64,000 bases of DNA from Margaritispora aquatica. Taxonomy: Eukaryota > Ascomycota > Leotiomycetes > Helotiales > Discinellaceae. The stretch is taken from positions 62,001 through 126,000 of the forward strand of contig VJWN01000032.1 in assembly GCA_007644065.1 (NCBI GenBank). Direction: 5' to 3'. Under the pieces are notes generated by a model. It saw nothing but the letters and a program-made list of their open reading frames with translations, ran no database searches and was not told where the DNA came from. Made by a program: the position numbers and the translations under genes. This document shows, piece by piece, positions 32,881 through 44,363 of this stretch (the first letter of the stretch is position 1; each line of letters opens with the position of its first letter).

Positions 32881-35800
32881 ATGGAATCAATAGAATCGTC
32901 ACGCGCAAAGCGAAAACGCGCACCGCAGAACCGGAGCTCTCGCGCGCCCTCGACAACATCGACATCCGAGTTGCGCGAACCACCCAAAAAGAAACAGAAG
33001 CAGCGCAAGAAAGCCAGCACATCCAAATCGAACGCGAAAGAAACTGCGGATGGTTATTTTAGTGCCAAGAGAATCCTGAAACAAAGGCTAAAAGGCGAAC
33101 AAATCTACTACCTGGTAGATTGGGAGGACGATCCGAACACTGGCGAACGATTTGAACCTACCTGGGTATGCGCTATCATTCTGGAACGAGCATGGCAGGA
33201 AGTTGATTGCATTCTGTAGGAACCGCAGGAGTCGTGTACGGATTTATTGATCGAGACGTGGCTGGATAGTCAAAGTCAGAACGATAGCATCCCACAGGCT
33301 TCTGAGCTGCCCTCAACACCAAGACCACGCCCCGTGAAGCGCAAGAGACTACTCATAGAATCGCAGGAGTCGCAATCGCCAGAAAACTCGCAATTAGAGA
33401 ATCCTGAGATAGTTGGAACTGCTGAGTCTGCGAGCTTTCAATTCGCAACGCAGGATCACATTGGAGCGGGGCATCTTCCTAAGGAGATCAAAGATAGTTA
33501 CGAGGAAGAAAGCCAAAACTCAGGCGGGCATAAACAAACTATCCCGCAGGTGGAAATACAGTTGCAGCCAGGATTTGACAGGGACGCCTACACAGCTGTC
33601 ATCCTTTCGTCATCGCAGCCATCTCAGAGTCTCCATCCAAGCCAATTGACACAGTATTCGGAAGATATACCAGTCCCAAACCCACCTACTAGTCAGGCTC
33701 GACCACAGCAACGCAGACCTTACATATGGACAGAAGATCTCCCGGAAACACCACTACCAGGCTCTTCATCATATGAGCTTCCAACACAAAATACACAAAT
33801 CCATTCTGGTGGATTTCTTGATTCCATAGAGAGCAGAAGCAAAATCTGGACATCGTCTCCACATAGCTTGTTACAAACCGCACCCGAGAGTTCAGGTGAT
33901 ATCAACAGCCAGCTCGCTGAGCCAGAGAGTCATTTTGCGGATGCGACTTACAGCCAAGGACTCGATCCAATCTCTCCGGCAAGTCATTTTGCAGAAGACT
34001 ATCCATCATCTTCCTTACCTACAACGAGAGCTGAAATTGCTCCGGAAATTGATTCTGTAGATAGCCCGAATACCATACAGGAAGAGGCAGTTTCCCTTGC
34101 TCGTCCCCAGCAAGAAATTCAGTCACAAGTCAGTTCAGAGGGGCTTATAAGATCATCTGCTGTTCCGTATCTTGATACGACTAGTGTAAGAACTAGCATT
34201 GAAGTCGAAGATCTCCCTTCCCATCCCGAGCCCCCAAACGCAAGCCAGAAAACCCCGTCAACTTTTACAGAAACACGTGAGGCAGCAAAGCTCACGGCAT
34301 CCAGTAGATCTCCTGCTGTTGATGTTATCAAAAATATAGAGGCTGAATATCACGAACGAGCAAACCGCTTGTCTACTCCGACTCGGAATCCGGTCTCAGA
34401 ATCCCCACGGACACCGCACTTTCGATCAGACATTAGCTCCAATATGGAGCAAACACCTCCATCGCCCTCCTCGGGTAAATTCGATGCAACAGCTAAGATG
34501 CAGGAGATGATAGCCAAAAAGCGAGCCGAAGTCAGAGCGATGCAGGCTTCGAGAAGTTCCTCGGTTCTATCCCCGCCAATCATATCTGCAAAAGCCCCCC
34601 TTTCTGATCACAGTCCATCTCCTGCGCCTCATCAGATCACCGCAGAAGGAAGCCCCACCCTACCACTATTTATACCTGTTGAGGAATTCGTTGCACCTGT
34701 TCAGAGTGTAGTCGATCCCGCTTCGATCCATATCTCTCGCGAACTGTCGCCTGACATTAAGGTTGATACTATGACTGACAGCAACCGCGAGTTTGCCGTG
34801 CCTCTCCCAATGACGTCGCACACACGAGACATATACCACCAGACAGTCCAGAACTACAAGTCCCAAACGTACACATTTCTTACCGACGAGTTCTTTTCGG
34901 AAAATCTAGTCAAACAGATAGACAATATGGTAGAAGAGCTAAGCAAGCTTTGTGACCATCAGGACCTGATAAACGATGATTACTCAACACAAAGATTAGA
35001 GTCTACAGAAACGCAGGCGAGATGGGCTGAAAATATCAGCTCCAAGTGCATTTTCATTGCCGAACTATTGCTTGCTCTTCGACCGCACGAAAGGCACGTT
35101 GTCATTCTTAGTCGTCCTGGCCGAATGCTAGAGATTCTGGAAGCGTTGTGTCGCAGACACAACTTCATCTTCAAACGCGCCGACGAATCAAGCTGGTCTG
35201 AAAGTCAAGGTGGTCCTTTGAAGGTAACTTTACTACCAACTGGGGACGAGGTCTATGTGGTTGAGCCTGCTTCGGCAGTCATTGCTTTTGATTCAACAGC
35301 ACGCTCTATCTCATATCTTGAAAGCGTCCGCAAAACTACGAATTCTGCAGTACTAGCACCTATCATCTCCTTGCTCGTCACACATTCAGTTGAACATCTC
35401 GACAAATGTTTCCCCAACGATGAAGAGCCTACAGGACGCAAAGTTAAACTGGTTAGTTATCTCAATCACATTGGAGATGACGTAGGAAAGCTAGATCTAG
35501 AAGAGTATCCAGATCCTGCAAAAGCTGCCAGGCTTGTAGCGGAATTTATTGTAAATGTGGATAGCACTTGGCCTATCATGGATATGCCTGACATCGATGC
35601 CATAGATTCCGCATCTGCTAGTCAGCTAGGTCATGACCCGGATGTAATTGGAGATGAAAACGTAGTAGAAAACTTGGGTATGCTAGACGTTGAAAATCGT
35701 CACGCAGGAACCAAACGTCATTCGGAAGATGCCATGGTAGGAATGGGATCACCTAAGCGTCAGAAGTTTGTAGGTCTTCCAGCAGACAATGTGGGTCCAG

Positions 35801-36813
35801 CAGCCCATAAAATTGTGATGGATGATATCGTTCCAGCATCCTCTACAATTCCAGATCGAACAAACATTTCTCCTGAGGAACGCATCGCCTACCTAGAAGC
35901 ACAGTTACGTGAGAAAGATAGCAAACTTTGCGCGAAAGAAGAAAGAGAAGTTGATCTCCTAAGAATCAACCAAGATTTGGAAGATCGATGTCGAGATCTC
36001 GAAAGCAGCTTTCGCGACATTCAACCTAAGTATCAAGAGGCATTGAACGAAAGGGCCCAATTTGAACATGACGCCAAGTTAGGGTTGGAACGAGAAACCA
36101 CATTAAGAAGGCAACGTGATGCCAAAGATGCGGAGTTGCGGAGGGTGCAGGCTCGACAAGACGTCATTGACTCGGAGCTCGACGCCGCACGTTTGGCCTT
36201 GTCAACCTCTAGTGTTCCAGATGTTGCTGAATTGAATAACTTGAGAGAAAGTTATAGGAGGCTCAATGATGAAAATGAAGGCCTGCGAAAACGTTTGACT
36301 GGTATCTCTAAAGATATGGACTATCTACGCGAGAATTATCAAAATGCCTCGACGGCTGCGTCTGGTGCAGCTACTGAACTTCGTGAATCGCAAGCGGTTA
36401 TTAGAGATCTGCAAAAGAAGGTTGGTGAACAAGTCGTCCGGATTCATGAAATTCAACACAATAGCGAGAGTTCCTACCTACATCAACGGATCAAAGGGCT
36501 TGAAGCAGAGAAGACGGAAACTGCGAGGGCGTATGAGAGAGTTGATGCGGAGCTCAAGGCAATGTCGAATGGACGGCGCGGCACTCGTGGTACTAGCACT
36601 ACGCCTCGCAGTCCACGGTTGGGAACTGGTACCATGAGTCCGAATCCATCAAGGCCGAGCGCAAGGGGAGCTGGACAGCAAACCACAGGAAGCAGGGGAA
36701 ACAGCCCAGCACCTGGTGATCTGAGGCCAAACAGGACGGCATTTGGTGAGGCTCTGTTCCAGGATACGCCGAGCGTACCTGCTGCTGCAAGGTGGGGTAA
36801 TCATCTGCAGTAG
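32881..36813 (+). CDS. Chromodomain protein with HDA2/3 domain (CDP-2-like HDA complex subunit)
   Basis: Two exons, 32881-33165 and 33220-36813; the 54-nt intron (GTATGC...CTGTAG) splits the chromodomain; 1292 aa. A basic N-terminus (KKKQKQRKK, likely NLS) precedes the chromodomain at residues about 58-112 (YFSAKRIL, YYLVDWED, FEPTW|EPQESC). Its cage aromatics are present, so methyl-lysine (H3K9me) binding is expected. Then about 480 residues of low-complexity Ser/Pro/Gln sequence. Residues about 610-890 carry the helical HDA2/3 fold (FLTDEFFSENLVKQIDNMVEEL, HVVILSRPGRMLEILEALCR). Residues about 975-1205 form a long coiled coil, and the tail is basic. This architecture fits the chromodomain partner of a class II HDAC complex, as in the Neurospora HP1-CDP-2-HDA-1-CHAP complex, acting in heterochromatin silencing. 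The exact orthology is inferred. Confidence 0.82.
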
Positions 36814-37278
36814 GTGTAGATGTCTTGGGGTTCTTGCATATTAGCGTGGCGTTGTTTGCTGGCATCTTACAACAGAGTTTTATCTCGATCAAGATGGCGT
36901 AAATATTCTATTTTTTATTTCATGGTATACGCTAGCTTTGAGGCATTTCGAAGTGAGCAATGATGATGCTACGACCTTCACCAAAATCAAACACGTCTGT
37001 TACTTTGACAAGGATGATTTTGTGAAGTTGCGAGCTACAGGATAGCAATATCCTTCTCTTCGCTGATGAGAGTCCTCATAGGTGATCCTAACAGTTCCGC
37101 AGATCATGTGATGATATCTATCCCCACATCCCCTTCTCATGTCATGTCAGCATCAACACAAGGTTTACATATCTTATGGCAACTCATGTCAACCCTAATT
37201 CGAATTTTTGAACCGGCCACTTCACAATTCATTTTTGTGCCTTTTTCTTTTTATTGATGGTAAGATTTCCTGATTGAA
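36814..37278. other. Intergenic
   Basis: Spacer between two same-strand genes; nothing recognised. Confidence 0.4.
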
Positions 37279-39234
37279 ATGCGTGCCTCGATTTTTCCTC
37301 TCACGGCTTCACTAGCGAGTATTCTTGGCGTGGCAGCAGATGCAGATGTAGGAAAGGCCATAGAATTCAGGTATTGCCCTGCAATCCAAGGTCGAGACGA
37401 GTGGGTAAGTTTATCTCTCAAATATTAGCAGCCTGTTTAACATGCTACAGATGCAGGCATGCAAGTCAACAGCTCCAAATCTATCTGCGCTAGGATTGCC
37501 GGGTGGTTTTGATTCAGAGAACACCTCTCGATTTCTGAATTGTAGATATTTGGACATTCAAAATGATCCTATTGTCACAATTTTATCGAATCTATTGAGT
37601 GATGACAGTGCCTTGATAGGCGTGTCACCAATCGCTGAAAAGGAATCGACTATTTTGTGTGGTGAAGGGGAAATATTGCCATGGTCAATAAGCGTAAATG
37701 ACACTATCAATACACAAACGCTTCTTAAGGTATGTCTCTTATCAAATATATTTCGATCTAGCTAATAATAGCAACTAGTCTTGGGGCTTGTACACAGGCG
37801 CCAACAAGCTTCATAGTGAGGGAGAGAAAATTCCTGAACCAGGATCTCTACCAGAAATCATTCCAAAGATTTTGTGTCGCATTTCACTGGGCTTCACTTA
37901 CGAAAAGCAATGTAAATATGTGCTTGAGACTCTTTGGGTGCCACTCGGCGGCCTTGAGAAGATATTTCCCTTCCAATTCTCACAATATTGCTATCTCTGT
38001 TGGTGGGTAGGCGCCGTTGTGTTTGACGTGCTTCATTGGCTGCTTCACCGTTTCCACAACTCCAAATACAAAATCTTACGCAAGCTCGCTTGGATCCACA
38101 TGGTGCACCACTACTACTTCAACCGCTCCCTACAATTCAACGAAAAGTACGCCTGGCACAACACCTGGGTCGAGCTCCCAGTCGAAGGACTGTGTCTCTA
38201 TATTGGAAGTCTCATAGCCTGGTACGGCTGTGCTTACTTCGGCCTCACAGATGTCCCGGGTGGTTTCACAGCCGACATCTTCCGCAAGATCGCGTTCACG
38301 CAGGTTGGCAAGACGGTGTATACTATGTACAAAGAAGGCAAAGATGCCAACCACCCCATTGGATGGAAGACCGTTCCAAAAGACCCGGAATTCCTCTCTG
38401 TAGGCGCGGAGTACCATTGCCTGCACCACGTCGAGCCAGATGCGTATTATAGCTCCATTCATCGCTTCTTCGATCACATCATTGGCGCTAGCTCGACCTT
38501 GAAGGGGAAACGCATCCTCATGACTGGCGCTAGTGGTGCTTATGGTCAGGCGCTCATCAAGCTGCTGCAAAAGGAAAAAATAAAGAGCCTTGACACACTG
38601 ACTTTTGGCAACGACTGGACACACAGCGACTTCGCGCTCGCTATCCCCAAGCTCCAGAAGGCAGACGTGCTCATTCTCGCGCACGGCACCAAGGGTCCGG
38701 ACGCGATGCAAGCGAATTGCCATTCAGCAGTAAAGCTCATCGAGCTCTTCCGCCTGCATCGCAAGCCGCTCGCTTCAACTTCAGTTGTGCAGATGCTGCC
38801 TGAGGTGTGGTATGTGGGCTCGGAGATCGAGATTGGATCTTCTTTTGGCGAGGAGGAGATGCTGAGTTATTCGGCGAGTAAGAGGGCATTTGCGAGGTAT
38901 GCAAGGGCATATTATGACGACGAGGACTTCTTGTATCGACATATTGTCCCAGCTGGGTTTACGTCGAGGATGGGTGAGGGTTTGGTGAGTGCTGGGTGGG
39001 CAGCGGCGGTTACGATGCTCTTTATTCGGTAAGTTCTTTCGTTCCACAAGGGAGATGTAGATAAGATGGATATGTTTGGAAATGATGCTAATGTATTTTT
39101 TTTTTAGAAGAGGGTCGAGATATACTCCTGTCACTTATACGCTGATGGCGTATGCAAATTACTTCAAGTTCATGTACTTCACCGAGCCACTGAAAGCGGA
39201 GAGACTAACGGCCGGGTTGACGGACATTGAATAA
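37279..39234 (+). CDS. Membrane fatty-acid hydroxylase / SDR fusion protein
   Basis: Four exons: 37279-37404, 37451-37729, 37779-39028 and 39108-39234; 593 aa. Residues 1-20 (MRASIFPLTASLASILGVAA) look like a signal peptide, followed by about 110 residues of extracytoplasmic type with no known domain. A membrane di-iron hydroxylase region (ERG3/ERG25 superfamily) then has its three histidine boxes: HWLLH at about 221-225, HMVHH at 242-246 and HCLHH at 348-352. Directly after it comes a short-chain dehydrogenase-like Rossmann domain: TGASGAYG at about 384-391 and YSASK at 499-503. The combination suggests hydroxylation or decarbonylation-type chemistry coupled to NAD(P)-dependent oxidoreduction on a lipid or sterol substrate. 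This is an inference; I know of no characterised enzyme with exactly this order. The splice junctions keep one frame throughout, supporting a true fusion. Confidence 0.8.
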
Positions 39235-39613
39235 AGGGCTTCAGAATAGCTATATCTATTCATCCAAGTTAATCCAATATCTATCAAAACATTTATGAAC
39301 CAACACGGTTCGTCAAGCTTGACTCTTCACTAGCGGTAGAGCAGTAATATTGATTTTGATGCAATTGTAGCTGATTCACTTCTGGGTCATGAAAAAAGTA
39401 ACCGAGGAAGCCTTGATGATTCACGTTCTTTCGACTTTTATGTATAAAGCAGGTTTCTTTGTCCTCTTCGATATTCCAAGTAAATCTCTACACCTTCACA
39501 CCAAAAATACCTGAACCCATCTCAACTGCTTCCAGAACAACACCCACATCTTTCAAACAACAAACACCAAAGAACCACAAATCCCACCTGATAAAAGAAC
39601 AACAGCTCTCAGC
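39235..39613. other. Promoter of small Cys-rich gene
   Basis: The last about 110 bases before 39614 are C/A-rich and almost free of G, the composition typical of 5' leaders of strongly expressed fungal genes. Confidence 0.4.
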
Positions 39614-39844
39614 ATGCCTCTCTTCGGACTCCTAAAGTGGAAGGATGACATTCGCAAACCCAGGCTTGCCCGTGTGTGCATATTCTGCAACCGCCAGCTT
39701 AACAACGATTACCCGAATATTGGCATTGAGTACGCCACAGAGCGCTGTGCCCACTGTCAAACTAAGGGGCTCCACATAAATCCCAAATACTACTGTGTCT
39801 ATGATGATTGCAAAGAGGCAAACTGCACAAGGGAGGGTTATTAG
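39614..39844 (+). CDS. Small Cys-rich (putative zinc-binding) protein, 76 aa
   Basis: ATG-started frame, MPLFGLLKWKDDIRKPRLAR then CIFC at about residues 22-25, CAHC at 45-48 and YYCVYDDCKEANC at the C-terminus. Nine cysteines in 76 residues arranged as CxxC pairs suggest zinc binding rather than secretion; there is no signal peptide. A CA-rich, G-poor leader precedes it. It is the first of a loose group of tiny Cys-containing genes running to 44.5 kb. I recognise no named family. Confidence 0.6.
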   Translation: MPLFGLLKWKDDIRKPRLARVCIFCNRQLNNDYPNIGIEYATERCAHCQTKGLHINPKYYCVYDDCKEANCTREGY

Positions 39845-41470
39845 GCGAGCTAGCTGAATAAAGGGCCCGAGAAGAGATAGGGAATGAAGCTGCTGGGTTT
39901 AGTAATGGATGGAGGGTAGCTGGTTGAGTCTGTGTTTGCGTTCTGCGTCTGGTCTGAGTTTAGCAAGATGTTACCTACAAAGCTGGCGGTGTAAGTTGTT
40001 GAGGTTGGAGAGTTAGCAACGTGCATCGCACAATATGGACTCTAAAATCAATACAAATCTGACACTTACTATCATTGTCTCCACAAATACTTGTGAGGGG
40101 TGAGATGTGTGAAATTCACTGAATCAAATTATGACAACCAAATAGTTCTCATAAAAAGTGTCGTGTATCAGGTGGTTGTATGGGCGAGGAAGGAGGAACA
40201 TCATCACCAACTTTGGAATCCTATCTTAATGCAGCATTCCGGTTAGCCGAGGGAATAAATTACAGGCTACTTGAACGCTCGCTGGTGTTGCTATTCAGTG
40301 TTTCCATAATTGTTTGCAAATACAAGTGTTCGTTGCTACTCACAGCATCTCTCCGAATTTCAATCTGTAAGTATGTATTCAAGGTACAAGGTTGATCATT
40401 CGATTCACGCAATTGCCTTTTTCTGGCGAGATTGCTGTGGGCTTGGTTAGTTGATGATGCGTGACAAGATAAATTAAAGGATAGAAGTGGTTAACCTTTG
40501 GTCAAGAATCATAGTTTTGCCAAAGATACTATGGTGATTCCTAGAATAACTTCCGGGTATGACTTCTCTATCGGTGTTGTCGCAATCTGTTAACCCTTCC
40601 CTCCCTTTACTGCTCCATCGGTAGGTAAGGCACGTTCGAAGAGGTTGCACTGGGCATGTATATTGGTCACATGATCTCGGTTATCTCATGTCCCAGAAGG
40701 TGAAGTACGGAGGTATGTATTGGATAATTAGAAGTCCGACTTACAGAAGAGTATGTACTCAATAGTATGATTGAGGTGGGATTGATTTTTGCCAGACAAA
40801 AATAGTCAAGAGTACTACGCTTGAGAGATTGACAAGAGAGAATTTCTGGACAGGTTTGATAATTGAACTGAATAAAGTTGTTCTGATTTAGGATTCAAGA
40901 GTAGAGACAAGGGTCAGTCCAGCAACAAAACTACTTTATGTCCTCAATGCATCAGACGAAATAAGAAACTTTGCTTGGGAATAAAAACCTCACTGTGAAA
41001 TGCCATCTCCAAAACCGATGTACTAGGTACTCTCCAATGTAAAGCAAAATTAACCGAGATTCTCTGCAATCAATCTACTATAGGCTCGCATTGCTTCAGT
41101 GACCACTAAAATATGAACATAGCTACTATTGATTGTAAAGAAGAATCGACTGGCAGGTTCTTGGACTCAACCTTCAAGATATTTCTCCACATCCACCGCT
41201 TGTCCAGGTTTAGACACCACAAAAAAATACTCCACGAACGTTTCGTGTTCCCCTAGACCCGCAATTTTAGTGCACCAAAAATCTTTATATTTGAATTTGG
41301 TGAACAGCACCACGAAGAATATCACAACATCAGCGGAGCTGTGAGCCAACAAAGACTTTTGATTCTTCAATATCACGAGTTGTTACAGAGCTCCACATCA
41401 TACATCAATCTTGAAGGCGATCTCGCGAGCATCCAAATACTACCCACAACACCAATTCAACGGACCTAAG
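39845..41470. other. Intergenic
   Basis: About 1.6 kb. Two ~70-codon frames (40180-40395, 41129-41344) lack domains or convincing leaders, so I leave them out. The right end leads into the duplicated leader of the next gene. Confidence 0.4.
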
Positions 41471-41791
41471 GTAAGCACATCCATACTAACTCCTTCTTCG
41501 AAGCCTTATTCGAAGCTGCTTCAACAGATTGCATCTGCTACAGAACCCAACTGATCTCTACGAAGTCAACGCCCTACTTCTTAGCTATCAAATCTCTTCT
41601 CTTGAAGCGCCGAACTTAAGGTACGATCGTCAATTACCAACTCTTCTTCGAAGCTGCTTTGAAAAAGGGCATCTGCTACAGAACTCAACTGACCTCAGTG
41701 CAGACACCGCCCACGTTCTCAGCTACTAGCTTTCCTCACGCAAAGCACCAAATTCAAAGTAAGCATACAAACTAGATCTCTCTTGTGAAAG
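41471..41791 (+). repeat. Tandemly duplicated leader modules upstream of the 41868 gene
   Basis: Related blocks recur with a spacing of about 124-150 bp. The element GCATCTGCTACAGAACYC appears at 41531 and 41669, with a weaker copy near 41791 (AAATCTGCTAGCGAGCTC). Each block is preceded by a TTCTTCGAAGC stretch and followed by AAG/GTAAGC-, AAG/GTACGA- or AAA/GTAAGC-like sequence. The first spacer, 41471-41527, is a textbook intron (GTAAGC, ACTAAC branch, CAACAG). The second, 41621-41667, is a decayed copy of it. The region therefore looks like a 5' UTR exon-intron module amplified in tandem. Confidence 0.6.
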
Positions 41792-41867
41792 CAAATCTGC
41801 TAGCGAGCTCGGCTAACCTCGCTAAAGACATATTACCAACTCCCATTACCTGCTACATAGATCAACA

Positions 41868-42395
41868 ATGGGTTCCAAAAACTCCAAGCTTGCAAAGGCC
41901 TCCACCTCTCCTGAGGTCGTGGGCAAATGCACAGGCTCTAAGGCGGAGGAAAGCTGCAACTGTGTAATCTGCCGCAAGGAATTCAAGAAGCCCTATAAGA
42001 GGGATACCCCAATCGTTCGCGGCCCATGTGGCAACCCAGAGTGCGAGAAGAAGTTTGCCAGCAAGGAAGAGAAGATTGTGAAAAAGCCAATCCCCATTGC
42101 AATTGCAATGGTCGAGGATGTTAAGGTCGGAGGTGTTAATGCTGAGGACACCAAGGCTGAGGATTTTAAGGTCGACGGTGTTAAATCTAAGGACATCAAG
42201 GCTGAGGATCTTAAGGTCGACGGTGTTAATGCTAAGGACAAGGCTAAAAATGTTCAGGCTGAAGATCTGAAGGTCGAGAATATCAAGACCGAAGATATTA
42301 AGGTGAAGGATTTCAAGTCCGAGGGCATCGAGTCTGAGGCTGTCGAGGCCGAGGACATTGACATGGAGGATGATTATGATACCACCTTCTTGTGA
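41868..42395 (+). CDS. Putative N-myristoylated Cys-motif protein with acidic repeats, 175 aa
   Basis: Starts MGSKNSKLAK, a good N-myristoylation context (Met-Gly, Ser at position 6, then Lys). Residues about 30-65 carry CNCVICRKEF and CGNPECEKKF, two Cys pairs that could hold one zinc. The C-terminal half is a set of degenerate decapeptide repeats (KAEDLKVDGV, KAEDFKVDGV, KTEDIKVKDF), whose DNA is repeated as GAGGATCTTAAGGTCGACGG-like units between about 42109 and 42340. The end is very acidic (MEDDYDTTFL). I infer a membrane-tethered small adaptor, but no characterised family is known to me. It shares its N-terminal layout with the gene at 43176. The leader is the duplicated region described separately. 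Confidence 0.65.
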   Translation: MGSKNSKLAKASTSPEVVGKCTGSKAEESCNCVICRKEFKKPYKRDTPIVRGPCGNPECEKKFASKEEKIVKKPIPIAIAMVEDVKVGGVNAEDTKAEDFKVDGVKSKDIKAEDLKVDGVNAKDKAKNVQAEDLKVENIKTEDIKVKDFKSEGIESEAVEAEDIDMEDDYDTTFL

Positions 42396-43058
42396 GAGAG
42401 GACTGGGATTTGAAAAACGTGGGTTCTACATAGGGCTGGGAAATGTTCATTGTAATGGCAAGGATTGAAATGCGTCTGCCTGGCCTTTGTTGCGGATTGA
42501 GGTATTCTGAGTTGCGGAATCACAGTCTTTACAAAGACGACAAGAACAGTTCTCTGAGATAGCTTAGAAACCTTTAAAAGCAATCGATAAAACAAAATCG
42601 TAACCTTTGAATCCTAACTTCTACAAATCCAGTGTTGGGACTACATGTTCTCGTATAATATTTTCTTTAAAGCCTTCAAATGACAAGTGATGTTTGTGAA
42701 TGCTAAGGCACAGGTCACCTACTCACTGGAAGCAACGGAGTAGCTCTTTTAAATTATTAGAGATGGACGCTAAGCTACATAATGGTGTTCTGGTGAAGGG
42801 AAAGTAGAAACGTGGCTGAACATCTAATGCATAGCAGGACAGGTCACGACCTACAAAAAAAATGACAGTAAGTCTAACATCCTGTGTTGTTGATCCCAAG
42901 TGTAACATTTGGTTCAAGTCCAAAAACCGATATTCATAAGAAGATGGGGCAATTTCTCTTTGAGCAACGCCAAATAATGACTTTGCAATCACCAGCCGAT
43001 GGCAATCATAAATTGTATGACTTGATACCCCAGACGTGAACCACAATTGTTGAGACAC
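42396..43058. other. Intergenic
   Basis: Spacer between the two paralogous small genes. No supported gene. Confidence 0.4.
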
Positions 43059-43067
43059 TTATAAAAT
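43059..43067 (+). promoter_or_regulatory. TATA box of the 43176 gene
   Basis: TTATAAAAT about 110 bp upstream of the chosen ATG, followed by a C/A-rich leader (43081-43175). The arrangement is that of a fungal TATA-type promoter. Confidence 0.45.
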
Positions 43068-43175
43068 AGAAGTATCACTTCACCTTCCAACCACAAAAGC
43101 TGGCTTCGCAGATTTCCATTATTCAATCAATACCCTTCTATGCACTCCCCTTGCACCAGCCAAACATCACTCAAA

Positions 43176-43409
43176 ATGGGTCAAGCAATATCAAAAGCAC
43201 GCCAAACACGACAGTACAAACACAGCTTGATGTGCACCATGTGCGAGCAAGAATACAGGCTCGATTGGCTGGCAGAGTTTCATGAGCGGGGACATTGCTG
43301 TAGCGATTGGTGTAAGAAGGAGTTTGAAAAGAAGGAGGCGGAAACGACTATGGAGGAGGAATACGCCCAATACGCCGTAGAGAGTGAGAGCGAAGGTGAT
43401 GAGGTTTAG
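43176..43409 (+). CDS. Putative N-myristoylated Cys-motif protein, 77 aa
   Basis: I choose the ATG at 43176 because it gives MGQAISKARQ, matching the myristoylation-type MGSKNSK start of the gene at 41868. An in-frame ATG at 43140 would add 12 residues. LMCTMCEQEY and HCCSDWCKKEF reproduce the Cys pairs and the C-x-K-x-F ending of the paralog (CVICRKEF, CEKKF), followed by an acidic tail instead of the long repeat. Likely a tandem paralog pair of lineage-restricted, membrane-tethered zinc-binding mini-proteins. Function unknown. TATA box at 43059. Confidence 0.6.
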   Translation: MGQAISKARQTRQYKHSLMCTMCEQEYRLDWLAEFHERGHCCSDWCKKEFEKKEAETTMEEEYAQYAVESESEGDEV

Positions 43410-44363
43410 TAACCATTGGTCGGAATGAAAGGATATTGGTATGGTATGGTAGATGTGGAAGAATGGGTCATAAGGAAAACAGTGGCTGTGGAGGAGTGAT
43501 ATGTGCAAGGAATAGCTGGAGTGAATCTAATCTCATTGTTACAAATCCAAGCCATCCTGGTTCAAGAGATGTTTGAACAAGTTTCACTGGTAATATAATG
43601 TGCCCTCTGGAAGGCGCTCCTTGACAAAAAGAAGGGTGTCTAAGCCCGCGTAAATTTGGAGAGAAAAAGTGGAAGCATTTAGTGGCAACATTTCCTTTCA
43701 AGCATTGAGTTCTACGATTGGGGAAAACTGCTTGGCTCATAGCTAGGACCCAGGCAGCGAAATACTTGAGACATTTCTGTCATCGCATCAAAGTAGATCG
43801 AAAGCAGATGGACAACTCTGAGGACAAAAAGCATCTCCACCAATTGTTATTGAAGTTGATGTGAGGTCGCATCTTAGGATGGACCTGTGGCATCAATAGC
43901 TTTGCATCACCAAAAAAAAAGGAATATGCTTACTTGCTTACCTTGCCTACCCAGGAATCATATCCATAGCTCTATCGGCATCTTATGAACACAGGCTGTC
44001 GAGATTCCTTGAAGACACATACCTTGACCAATGCTCAGGCTCAAACATCGAAGACACTAAATGAAGCAAAACTGAAATACGACAACTACAAGTCCTTGCT
44101 TGAGTGCTTGCTTTCGCTCGCAAATCCGGAAGTTGAGGGTGGATTCTGCATCTCGGTGGTGTTCCTATCTTGCCTGTCCAATCCTTCCAAGCTTAGGTGC
44201 TCTTCCCTCATCTGCCCCTTCTACATCCCATCCGTTCCTTCCTCTGCCACTCAACAAAGACACAAACTTCAAAACTCCTCCCTCCTCTCCTCTTTCTTCT
44301 CTCTTCTCGCGTCCCTCCAACCTTCTCATCATCAATTCAATCCTTCTCACTCACTTCCTCGTT
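43410..44363. other. Intergenic
   Basis: No supported gene. The final about 150 bases become a C/T-rich, G-poor tract (44215-44360) that looks like a promoter/leader. Confidence 0.35.

Noticed and set aside
38130..38723. 197-codon minus-strand frame opposite the hydroxylase-SDR gene
   Set aside because: Antisense to conserved histidine boxes and the Rossmann motif; no domain of its own.
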